Positions 7,840 to 15,197 of a stretch of DNA of 22,421 nucleotides are shown here, piece after piece; position 1 is the stretch's first letter; every line of letters starts with the position of its first letter. The DNA is taken from contig JABMMK010000158.1 of the NCBI GenBank assembly GCA_013205605.1, forward strand, positions 1 through 22,421, written 5' to 3'. A program made the translations under genes and the position numbers. Source of the stretch: Cytophagales bacterium. Its GTDB lineage: Bacteria > Bacteroidota > Bacteroidia > Cytophagales > Spirosomataceae. Below the pieces are notes generated by a model. That model had not been told where the DNA came from. It did no database searches and saw only the letters and a program-made list of their open reading frames with translations.

Positions 7840-7869
7840 AAAAAGACGGGAATCCTTTCCCGTCTTTTT
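7840..7869 (+). terminator. Intrinsic terminator after the Gfo/Idh/MocA gene
   Basis: A perfect 12-bp stem (arms 7840-7851 and 7858-7869, 6-nt loop) has a GC core of GACGGG/CCCGTC and a five-T 3' arm continued by ATTTTT. It begins 25 bases after the stop codon. Confidence 0.9.
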
Positions 7870-7876
7870 ATTTTTG
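7869..7876 (+). promoter_or_regulatory. Candidate -7 box for the cupin gene
   Basis: TATTTTTG is a perfect TAnnTTTG match 16 bases before the next ATG, and it shares its first base with the end of the terminator stem. No TTG lies at the right distance upstream, because that region is the hairpin itself. It could be a chance match in a T-rich tract. Confidence 0.35.
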
Positions 7877-7892
7877 TAAAAATTGATAAAAC

Positions 7893-8408
7893 ATGCTGCC
7901 AGTATTTGAAAGTAATTTGACTGCCCAAGAAGTTTTTGCGAACGTAGAAACCTATATTTCTGAATTAGGATATCAAGTAATTTCCAAAGATTTTTCTAGA
8001 CCCTGGGGAGGATTTTTCGTATTGGACGAATCGCAGGCAGCTAAGTTTGCGGCCCAATTTTTCTCAAATTTGAGCATGGATGCGATTCAAATCACCAATA
8101 AATTAAGTCCCAAATTTCTAATTGTCGCTCCTGTAAAACGCCTTTCTTGGCAATACCATTTTAGGAGATCTGAAATCTGGACTGTCATTTCTGGGCCCGT
8201 CGGCATCGCCACCTCAGATACAGACGCGCAAGGCTCCGTAGGCTCTTATGTTGCTGGGGATTTTATTAAACTCCAACAAGGAGAACGCCACCGATTAATC
8301 GGCTTAGATCACTGGGGAGTAGTGGCGGAAATATGGCAACATACCGATGAAAACCAACCTTCTGACGAATCTGATATCGTCCGCTTGCAAGATGATTTTG
8401 GCCGTTAG
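7893..8408 (+). CDS. Cupin-domain protein resembling the ManC / type II phosphomannose isomerase C-terminus
   Basis: This small cytosolic protein has 171 residues and no signal peptide. RPWGGF at 36-41 and the metal-binding core QYHFRRSEIW (87-96) match the pattern QxHxxRxE of type II mannose-6-phosphate isomerases, with H89 and E94 as likely ligands. G101 closes cupin motif 1 at the expected distance. Cupin motif 2 is GERHRLIG (130-137) with H133. The C-terminus, DIVRLQDDFGR, is nearly the ManC ending (DIVR...D.YGR). Known ManC proteins add an N-terminal guanylyltransferase domain that is absent here; its place is taken by about 35 residues of unrelated sequence, so this is a stand-alone isomerase-type cupin. 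A sugar-phosphate isomerase role is plausible, not shown. It sits between two unrelated units. Confidence 0.8.
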   Translation: MLPVFESNLTAQEVFANVETYISELGYQVISKDFSRPWGGFFVLDESQAAKFAAQFFSNLSMDAIQITNKLSPKFLIVAPVKRLSWQYHFRRSEIWTVISGPVGIATSDTDAQGSVGSYVAGDFIKLQQGERHRLIGLDHWGVVAEIWQHTDENQPSDESDIVRLQDDFGR

Positions 8409-8413
8409 TCAAA

Positions 8414-8430
8414 ATTAACTCTTTGTTAAT
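8414..8430. promoter_or_regulatory. 17-bp palindrome, candidate operator of the efflux regulator
   Basis: ATTAAC (8414-8419), a 5-base spacer and GTTAAT (8425-8430) form a perfect inverted repeat. It lies 21 bases before the -33 element of the efflux promoter and 5 bases after the cupin stop. Its size and symmetry suit a dimeric HTH protein such as the TetR encoded next. With only 6-bp AT-rich arms it could also be chance or a weak 3' hairpin of the cupin mRNA. Confidence 0.35.
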
Positions 8431-8451
8431 CTAAAAATAATACAAGAAAAC

Positions 8452-8482
8452 TTTGTAGTCTCTAAAAGTTTCCATAGTTTTG
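8452..8482 (+). promoter_or_regulatory. Promoter of the tetR-tolC-adaptor-RND operon
   Basis: TTTG at 8452-8455, a 19-base spacer, then TAGTTTTG at 8475-8482, a perfect TAnnTTTG -7 box. The predicted start near 8487 leaves a leader of about 24 nt before the tetR ATG. Spacing is identical to the rpsA promoter. Confidence 0.7.
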
Positions 8483-8510
8483 CAGCTCAATTACTCAGAG
8501 AGTCTAGCAG

Positions 8511-9116
8511 ATGAAATCGCGTATTTTAATTAAAGGAACTGAATTATTCTTTCGTTACGGAGTAAAGACCGTCACGATGGATGCGATTGCGAACGAATTA
8601 GGGATTTCGAAAAAAACGATATATCAACATTTTCCTGATAAGGATTCAATAGTATATGAAGTGGTTAAAATGTTCACTGAAGAGGATTTAGCCAAATGGA
8701 AAGAGCTTGATAGGCTTTATTCTAATGTCATTGAAAAGATGTTCAAGTCTTTCGAGATGACCAAGGACTTAATCACCCAAATGAACCCTCGACTTTTATA
8801 CGAGATTCAAAAGTATTTCCCAAATGCCTTTACCCTTTTCGCAGAGCATAGCGAAAAATGTATCAACGAAAATCTGATTGCTGACTTTAAGAAGGGCGCA
8901 CAATTTGGCTATTTCAGAAATGATATCGATTTCGAATTATTAGCGCGCTTGCGGATGGCAGAAGTCAATTTTGCCTTTAATCCTGACTTTTATCCAAATA
9001 ACAAATTACCCCTGTATGAAACCCAACTGGTCATGTTGGATATTTTCATGCGCGGGATTTTGACCGAAAAAGGTTTAACACTTTACACATCTTACCAAAA
9101 CAATTTACCCTTATGA
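8511..9116 (+). CDS. TetR/AcrR-family transcriptional regulator
   Basis: This is a 201-residue one-component regulator. The N-terminal TetR_N domain is clear: an opening helix (residues 2-17), then GVKTVTMDAIANELGISKKT with the recognition region SKKTIYQHF (33-41) and PDKDSI after it. The remaining 140 or so residues are an all-helical ligand-binding and dimer domain with no recognisable ligand signature, as usual for the family. Its stop codon overlaps the start of the tolC-like gene (ATGA, 4 bases), so the two are translationally coupled. It is the first gene of an efflux operon rather than divergent from it, which suggests autorepression together with the pump. The palindrome upstream of the promoter is a candidate binding site. 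The inducing ligand is unknown. Confidence 0.93.
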   Translation: MKSRILIKGTELFFRYGVKTVTMDAIANELGISKKTIYQHFPDKDSIVYEVVKMFTEEDLAKWKELDRLYSNVIEKMFKSFEMTKDLITQMNPRLLYEIQKYFPNAFTLFAEHSEKCINENLIADFKKGAQFGYFRNDIDFELLARLRMAEVNFAFNPDFYPNNKLPLYETQLVMLDIFMRGILTEKGLTLYTSYQNNLPL

Positions 9117-10453
9117 TCCGCCTAAGAAATATTTTTGTCGGCTTTTTCTTTTTGATTTCTTTTGGAAGCCTGGCGCAGTCCTTTAGCTTAAAAGAAGCGA
9201 TAGACTATTCCATCATTCATCATGTCCAAGTGAAGAATAGCCAAATTGATTTGCAAAATGCAGGAGCCAAAATCAATGAAATTAAAGCCATTGGTTTACC
9301 CCAAGTAAATGGTGGGGTTCAATTTGTGAATAACCTGATTTTGCAACGTGTATTTATTCCTGCAAGAATTTTTAATCCCACAGCTCCTGAGGGCGAATTA
9401 ATCGCCGCAAAATTTGGTGTTGAAAATTCTGGATTTGCCAATGTATCGATGAGCCAACTCGTTTTCGACGGAACGTATCTATTGGGCTTAAAAGCATCCC
9501 AAGTTTATAAGGATCTTTCTGTGAAGGGTGTGACTCAGTCTAAGCAGCAAGTGGCCGAAAATGTGACTAAAGCGTATTATGGTATTTTGGTCAATGACAA
9601 ACGGATGCAATTGTTGCAGGTGAATGTAAGCCGATTGGATTCTCTTTTGAAAGAAACAAAAGCCTTGAATGCTCAGGGATTTGTAGAGAAAATAGACGTA
9701 CAGCGCTTAGATGTCCAAGCAAATAACTTGAAGACGGAGTTAGAGAACGTATACCGACTTCAAGAAATGTCCTATTCGCTGTTGAAATTCCAAATGGGAT
9801 ATCCCATGGAAGAGTCGATTCGTTTAAGTGTCACATTAGAACAAATCGAATTGCAAAATAATTTGACTGATTTGGCTGGACCTTTTAACTACGCCAACCG
9901 GATTGAATATTCCATTTTGAAAACGCAGGAAAGCCTGGCGGAATTGGATTTGAAAAGCATTAAGGCGGGCTATTTACCCCGTTTATTATTGAATGCTAAT
10001 TATGGATATAATGCGGGTGCGAATGCTTTTGGTGATTTATTGTCAAAGCAATGGTTTGATAATGCAGCTATTTCAGTTTCTCTTCAAATTCCGATTTTTG
10101 ACGGTAATTCCAAAAAGTACAAGGCGGTACAATCGGCCAATAACCTTCAGAAGGTTCGCCAAAGTTTTGATTTATTGAAGTCTTCGATTGATTTCCAACG
10201 GTCTCAGTCAACGATAACCTTAAAAAATTCATTGGAATCGCTGAAACAACAAAAAGCAAATCTGATGTTGGCAAATGAAATTTCACGCGTGACCCGAGTG
10301 AAATACCAACAAGGCGTCGGATCAAACCTTGAAGTGCTTAATGCAGAATCATCTATCAAGGAATCTCAAGCGAATTATTTTACTTCTTTATACAACGCCC
10401 TCATCGCTAAAGTTGAGCTAGAAAAGGCAAATGGTACTTTATATATTGACTAA
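9113..10453 (+). CDS. TolC-family outer membrane efflux channel protein
   Basis: This is the outer-membrane exit duct of a tripartite pump. The 446-residue protein has a signal peptide with a hydrophobic core (residues 6-18) and a likely cleavage after SLA (19-21). SFSLKEAIDYSI is the usual opening of the first outer membrane efflux protein repeat. Two long helical repeats follow, each with the Gln/Asn/Leu-rich heptads of the periplasmic tunnel, for example around 150-225 and 370-440. Short amphipathic beta segments between them include ISVSLQIPIFDGN (315-327). There is no lipobox near the N-terminus, unlike NodT-type lipoprotein channels. The length fits Bacteroidota TolC-like proteins. The gene starts within the tetR stop and is followed after 21 bases by the adaptor. 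Confidence 0.92.
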   Translation: MIRLRNIFVGFFFLISFGSLAQSFSLKEAIDYSIIHHVQVKNSQIDLQNAGAKINEIKAIGLPQVNGGVQFVNNLILQRVFIPARIFNPTAPEGELIAAKFGVENSGFANVSMSQLVFDGTYLLGLKASQVYKDLSVKGVTQSKQQVAENVTKAYYGILVNDKRMQLLQVNVSRLDSLLKETKALNAQGFVEKIDVQRLDVQANNLKTELENVYRLQEMSYSLLKFQMGYPMEESIRLSVTLEQIELQNNLTDLAGPFNYANRIEYSILKTQESLAELDLKSIKAGYLPRLLLNANYGYNAGANAFGDLLSKQWFDNAAISVSLQIPIFDGNSKKYKAVQSANNLQKVRQSFDLLKSSIDFQRSQSTITLKNSLESLKQQKANLMLANEISRVTRVKYQQGVGSNLEVLNAESSIKESQANYFTSLYNALIAKVELEKANGTLYID

Positions 10454-10474
10454 TAAGAATTTTAACAAACACTC

Positions 10475-11584
10475 ATGAAAACTTTATTCATCCTCCTAAG
10501 TGGAATTTTAATGGTTGCCGCATGCAACAAATCCGTTGACAAAAAACAAGAATTAGCCGATTTAAAAAATCAAGCTAAAGAAATTAATGCAAAAATTATT
10601 GCCTTAGAAAGTGCCATGGGGAAAGTGGAAACAGGCGAAAATTCAAAAGTAATAGCTGTTTCTGTTAGCCCAGTAAGTCCTCAAACTTTTAAGCATTTTG
10701 TGGAAGCTCAAGGGAATGTAATCGCTGAAAATACGGTTTTAGTGAGCCCCCAGACGGGCGGAATGATTGTTTCTTTGCCAGTGGTGGTAGGTCAAAATGT
10801 TTCAAAAGGGCAGCTCATTGCCACCTTAGATAATAATATTTTGAAAGAGTCCATGGAAGAGGTGAAACACCAATTGGCCCTCGCAAAAACCCTTTTCGAC
10901 AAGCAAAAAACGCTTTGGGATCAGCAAATTGGAACAGAGGTGCAATTTATTAGTGCCAAGTCAAACAAGGAATCTTTGGAAAAAAGATTGGTTACGTTAC
11001 AGGCCCAATTAGGCTTATCGAAGGTCGTTGCACCTATTTCAGGGACGATCGAGTTAGTTAGACAAAAAGCGGGTGAGATGGCTGCTCCAGGTTTGCCGAT
11101 TGTCCAAATCGTTAATTTAGGCAATTTGAAAGTGATGGTTAAAATTGCGGATTCGTACGTAGGAACGGTTAAAACAGGCGATCCTATTGTCATTAAATTT
11201 CCAGACATTAATAAGGAGGTTTCAGCTCGAATTTCTTTGGTTTCTAAAATGGTTAACCCATTGACCAGAACTTTTGACGTAGAAGCTAAAATTCCAAACG
11301 CCGGGGATTTAAAACCAAACCAGTTGGCCGTCATCAACATCAACGACTCATCTAAATCAAATGCTTTAGTGGTCAGTGAGAACATTATCCAAAAAACCGA
11401 GAAAGGTAATTTGGTTTATGTGGCTGTCGAGGAAAATGGAAAAAAAATAGCCAAGGCTCGCCCAGTAACGATAGGGCTTACTTTCAACGGACAAGCTGAA
11501 ATTCTTACGGGGCTTCAATCAGGCGATTTAGTCATTACGCAGGGATTCCAAGAATTAGTGGATGGCCAATCAATTTCATTTTAA
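10475..11584 (+). CDS. RND efflux periplasmic adaptor (membrane fusion lipoprotein)
   Basis: The adaptor bridges the RND pump and the TolC-like channel. The 369-residue protein starts with a lipoprotein signal: a hydrophobic core (4-15) and lipobox VAAC with Cys17, so it is probably anchored to the inner membrane. A short predicted coiled coil (23-50), rich in Lys, Glu and Leu, follows and is an extra segment compared with AcrA. The biotinyl-lipoyl half-motif around VVGQNVSKGQLIATLD is at about 102-117. A helical hairpin (118-180) comes next, then the second lipoyl half, VVAPISGTIE, near 182-192. Beta-barrel and membrane-proximal parts complete it (VKTGDPIVIKFP; the end ITQGFQELVDGQSISF). It lies 21 bases after the channel gene and 18 before the pump gene. 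Confidence 0.93.
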   Translation: MKTLFILLSGILMVAACNKSVDKKQELADLKNQAKEINAKIIALESAMGKVETGENSKVIAVSVSPVSPQTFKHFVEAQGNVIAENTVLVSPQTGGMIVSLPVVVGQNVSKGQLIATLDNNILKESMEEVKHQLALAKTLFDKQKTLWDQQIGTEVQFISAKSNKESLEKRLVTLQAQLGLSKVVAPISGTIELVRQKAGEMAAPGLPIVQIVNLGNLKVMVKIADSYVGTVKTGDPIVIKFPDINKEVSARISLVSKMVNPLTRTFDVEAKIPNAGDLKPNQLAVININDSSKSNALVVSENIIQKTEKGNLVYVAVEENGKKIAKARPVTIGLTFNGQAEILTGLQSGDLVITQGFQELVDGQSISF

Positions 11585-11602
11585 TTCCAAATAATTCTTA
11601 GC

Positions 11603-14600
11603 ATGGAAAAAAATTCAAAAAATGAGCAATTGCCCGAAGGCAAAGGCTTTATATATAATATGGTGGGCTGGTTGGCTCAAAATCGCACCACCGTTTACAT
11701 TTTTACATTCATCATTTTTGTGGCGGGTTTTGGGATTTATTCCAGCCTTCCCAAAGAGCAATTCCCTGATATCGTTGTACCTCAAATGGTCATTCAGACG
11801 GTATATGCGGGAACTACGCCCTCGGATATTGAAAATGTAATCAATAAGCCGATTGAAAAACAAATCAAATCGATTACCGGAGTTAAGCGCGTAAAATCAA
11901 ATGCGCTTCAAGATATTTCGGTGATTATTGTCGAGTTTAATACGGATGTCTCCGTCCCCATTGCGAAGCAGAGAACGCAGGATGCCGTCGATAAGGCCAT
12001 CAGCGATCTACCTAAAGATTTAACTCGGGAGCCCTCAGTAGCGGAAATTAATTTCTCGGAGTTCCCTATTATGAACGTGAATATCGCTGGGGACTATCCG
12101 TTGGACAAGTTGAAGAAGTATGCGGAAGATTTGCAGGATGAAATTGAGGGGATGCCTGAAATTAATCGAGTGGATATTTTGGGGGCTTTGAAGAGGGAGA
12201 TTCAGGTCAATTTGGACCTATATAAAATGCAGAGCTATGGCTTGACTTTTTATGATATCCAAAATGCGGTTCAAGGAGAAAATGTTAATATTTCAGGAGG
12301 AGATTTAGCGGTCAATGGTGTTCGCCGTTCCCTTCGGGTTACTGGGGAATTGAAGTCGGTGGACCAATTAGCCAATTTGATCGTAGGGTCATCTACGGGT
12401 GCCCGAGTTAGACTAAAGGATGTAGCTGAGGTGGTTGATAGTTATGAAGAAAAACAGGATTTTGCTCGATTGAACAACAAATCAGTAATTACGCTGAACG
12501 TCATTAAAAGAGGTGGAGCTAATTTAATTGAGGCTGCGGATCGCATCGAAAAGACGATAGAAGAATTTAAGAAGACAAGATTTCCAAGTGGATTGGTCGT
12601 GACGGTTACTGCAGATTCTTCTGAAAGAACGCGTGGCGACTTAGCGGATTTGATCAACACAGTAATCCTCGGATTTTTGTTTGTGGTAATTGTATTGATG
12701 TTCTTTATGGGTGTTCGTGATGCGGTGTTTGTAGGACTTTCTGTTCCTCTTTCCGCTTTATTGGCCTTCCTCTTTATGCCAAGTTTGGATTTCACCTTAA
12801 ATACCATTGTTCTTTTTGGGTTTTTATTGGGCCTAGGAATTGTGGTGGATGACGCCATTGTGGTCATAGAAAATTCACATAGGCTATTCAATAATTTTAA
12901 GAAATTGACGATTGTAGAGGCCGTTAAATTAGCCGCTTCGGAAGTTTTTGTTCCAGTTTTGACAGGTACTTTAACCACGATTTCTCCATTTTTACCTTTG
13001 CTTTTCTGGCCTGGTATCGTGGGTGAATTCATGAAATACCTGCCTATCACGTTAATTATTACCTTATTTGCCTCGCTATTTGTGGCTTATGTGATGAATC
13101 CTGTTTTTGCCGTTTCCTTTATGAAACGACATGATGAAGAGGCAAATGATGTGAAAGCACCCAAATTTGCTGACATACGAAGGACTGTATTTATCCTATT
13201 AAGCTTGGCTATTTTTGGATATGTGATTGGTTTTGGATTGGGTCATTTTGGCTTTGGTAATTTCTTTGTTTTCGCACTTTTATTGTATGTGTTTAATCAT
13301 TTTGTGATTACGCCTAAATGGGTGGTTCCATTCCAAGAAACGGCTTTGCCTAATTTTAAAAATAATTATCGCCGATTGATTTCATGGGTATTGACTGGTA
13401 AAAGATCTATTTTTGTCACTTTGGCAGCGTTTTTATTATTGGTATTTACCTTCGTCTTGATGGGCATTGTAAAGCCCAAAGTAGTCTTTTTCCCTTCAGG
13501 TGATCCCGATTATATTTACATCTATTCTAAGAATCCAATTGGTACAGATGCGGTGGTCACGGACTCGATCACGAAAGTGATTGAAAACCGGGTATTTACA
13601 TTCATAAAAAAAGAGGGCTACGCTCAACTTGTTAACTCGGTGATCTCAAACGTGGGTAAAAATGCGGGAGATCCGATGAACCCTGACCGTGGCGCTACTC
13701 CTCACAAGAGCAAAGTCACAATCGCCTTTGAGAAATTGCAATTGCGCGATGGAATCAAAACAGGTGAAGTATTAAATAAAATTCAAAAGGAATTTTTTAA
13801 TAATCCGATCCCGGGAGTTGAAATGGCTATCGAACGCGAAAGCAATGGCCCGCCTACAGGGAAACCTATTTCGATCGAAATTGCCGGAGATGATTTTACG
13901 ATTCTTCAAGGTTTAGAAAAGAAAGTTCGTCAAACAATCATAAAATCAGGTGTTCAAGGAATTCAGGAATTGAAGTCTGACTTGGTGACCAATAAACCAG
14001 AAATTATCATTGACGTAAATCGTGAAAAAGCGTCTCGAGAAGGGATTTCTTCCGCTCAGGTGGCTATGGCGATTAGAACTGGATTATTTGGAACTGAGAT
14101 TTCTAAATTCCGTGACTTGAAGGACGAATATCCAATCCAACTACGATTAAAAGGGGATTCGAGAAACCAAATCGAGAAATTACTTTCGATGAATATTACC
14201 TACCGCGATATGAATATGGGCGGGTCTTTACGCCAAGTTCCTTTGAATTCTATTGCCGACATTCACTATGCGACGTCTTTTAGTCAGATCAACAGGAAAA
14301 ACCAGGAGCGTGTTATTACCCTAGGTTCTGATGTGGTGCAAGGATATAATGCCAATGAAATAGTGGGGGAGCTGACTACTTTATTTGAAAGCATAGATGT
14401 ACCTCAAGGCTATAAAATTAGAATGGGGGGTGAGCAGGAAGATCAAAAAGAAGCAGGTTCATTCTTAGGGATGGCTTTCCTTGCCGCATTGATTTTGATT
14501 TATTTAATTCTGGCCACCCAATTTAATTCTGCCGTTAAACCGCTCATTATTTTTGCAACGATTTTGTTGTCTTTAATCGGCGTGCTTTTAGGTTTTATGG

Positions 14601-15022
14601 CCTTTGGGATGACCTTTTCGATCATCATGTCCGGAGTAGGGGTCATCGCCTTAGCAGGTATCGTAGTTAAAAATGGAATTTTGCTAATCGAATTTATCGA
14701 AGAACTTAGGTTGAAACGTGGCTATGATTTGAAGGAAGCCATTATCGAAGGTGGTGGTATCCGTTTAACGCCGGTTTTATTAACTGCATCTGCGGCTGTT
14801 TTGGGACTTATTCCATTAGCATTAGGCCTGAGCATTAATTTTACCACCTTGTTTACCGAGCTAGATCCACACATTTTTATAGGTTCTGATTCCGCTGTAT
14901 TTTGGGGGATTCTTGCTTGGACCATCATTTTTGGATTAACTTTTTCAACCATTTTGACGTTGATTATCGTTCCTTGTATGTATTACATTTCGGAACGGCT
15001 TAAACAAAAATGGAGTAATTAA
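11603..15022 (+). CDS. RND-family efflux pump permease (AcrB/HAE1 type)
   Basis: This is a proton-driven inner-membrane transporter that exports drugs or other amphiphiles through the adaptor and channel. It has 1139 residues against about 1030-1050 for AcrB. TM1 (about 29-47) leads to KEQFPDIVVPQ and the porter region (60-345). TM2-TM6 span roughly 350-507. TM4 carries the proton-relay pair in GIVVDDAIVVIENS (D416, D417). The partner lysine is in TM10, VVKNGILLIEF (K1023). TM11-TM12 (about 1056-1128) close the protein. Two extra hydrophobic stretches (about 527-548 and 552-570) lie between TM6 and TM7, which helps explain the excess length. All key residues are intact, so the pump should be functional. 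Substrates cannot be read from the sequence. It is the last gene of the operon and is followed by a terminator. Confidence 0.95.
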   Translation: MEKNSKNEQLPEGKGFIYNMVGWLAQNRTTVYIFTFIIFVAGFGIYSSLPKEQFPDIVVPQMVIQTVYAGTTPSDIENVINKPIEKQIKSITGVKRVKSNALQDISVIIVEFNTDVSVPIAKQRTQDAVDKAISDLPKDLTREPSVAEINFSEFPIMNVNIAGDYPLDKLKKYAEDLQDEIEGMPEINRVDILGALKREIQVNLDLYKMQSYGLTFYDIQNAVQGENVNISGGDLAVNGVRRSLRVTGELKSVDQLANLIVGSSTGARVRLKDVAEVVDSYEEKQDFARLNNKSVITLNVIKRGGANLIEAADRIEKTIEEFKKTRFPSGLVVTVTADSSERTRGDLADLINTVILGFLFVVIVLMFFMGVRDAVFVGLSVPLSALLAFLFMPSLDFTLNTIVLFGFLLGLGIVVDDAIVVIENSHRLFNNFKKLTIVEAVKLAASEVFVPVLTGTLTTISPFLPLLFWPGIVGEFMKYLPITLIITLFASLFVAYVMNPVFAVSFMKRHDEEANDVKAPKFADIRRTVFILLSLAIFGYVIGFGLGHFGFGNFFVFALLLYVFNHFVITPKWVVPFQETALPNFKNNYRRLISWVLTGKRSIFVTLAAFLLLVFTFVLMGIVKPKVVFFPSGDPDYIYIYSKNPIGTDAVVTDSITKVIENRVFTFIKKEGYAQLVNSVISNVGKNAGDPMNPDRGATPHKSKVTIAFEKLQLRDGIKTGEVLNKIQKEFFNNPIPGVEMAIERESNGPPTGKPISIEIAGDDFTILQGLEKKVRQTIIKSGVQGIQELKSDLVTNKPEIIIDVNREKASREGISSAQVAMAIRTGLFGTEISKFRDLKDEYPIQLRLKGDSRNQIEKLLSMNITYRDMNMGGSLRQVPLNSIADIHYATSFSQINRKNQERVITLGSDVVQGYNANEIVGELTTLFESIDVPQGYKIRMGGEQEDQKEAGSFLGMAFLAALILIYLILATQFNSAVKPLIIFATILLSLIGVLLGFMAFGMTFSIIMSGVGVIALAGIVVKNGILLIEFIEELRLKRGYDLKEAIIEGGGIRLTPVLLTASAAVLGLIPLALGLSINFTTLFTELDPHIFIGSDSAVFWGILAWTIIFGLTFSTILTLIIVPCMYYISERLKQKWSN

Positions 15023-15045
15023 ATTGGTTATTTGGGTTGAAATTC

Positions 15046-15077
15046 AAAATCCCGCTCAAACATTTGAGTGGGATTTT
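15046..15077 (+). terminator. Terminator of the efflux operon
   Basis: Arms 15046-15060 and 15063-15077 pair along AAAATCCC/GGGATTTT and GCTCAAA/TTTGAGT with one G-T wobble; the innermost pairs must open to give a 4-6 nt loop. The 3' arm ends in a T5 tract. It begins 24 bases after the pump stop. Confidence 0.85.
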
Positions 15078-15144
15078 TGTTTAATTTAAACGCCATTTTA
15101 GAGGCTAATTTTTTATTAACTCTTGATGGTTTTAGGTTTGCTAA

Positions 15145-15176
15145 TTGGTAATCCTAACGAATTTAAATTATCTTAG
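15145..15176 (+). promoter_or_regulatory. Candidate promoter of the GGT-like / nagA / aminotransferase unit
   Basis: TTG at 15145-15147 and TATCTTAG at 15169-15176 (one mismatch to TAnnTTTG) are 21 bases apart, within the tolerated range. The start would be near 15182, leaving a very short leader before the ATG at 15198. A promoter is expected here because the efflux operon ends in a terminator. Confidence 0.4.
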
Positions 15177-15197
15177 GGGTATAAAAACTGATAATCT

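Noticed and set aside
10921..11385. A 154-codon minus-strand open frame inside the adaptor gene
   Set aside because: Antisense to a well-supported adaptor CDS, with no signal, domain or promoter.
12442..13050. A 202-codon open frame on the minus strand
   Set aside because: It lies wholly antisense to the RND pump membrane region and has a Thr/Lys/Ser/Asn-rich, low-information translation typical of the reverse of hydrophobic codons. No promoter or recognisable domain.
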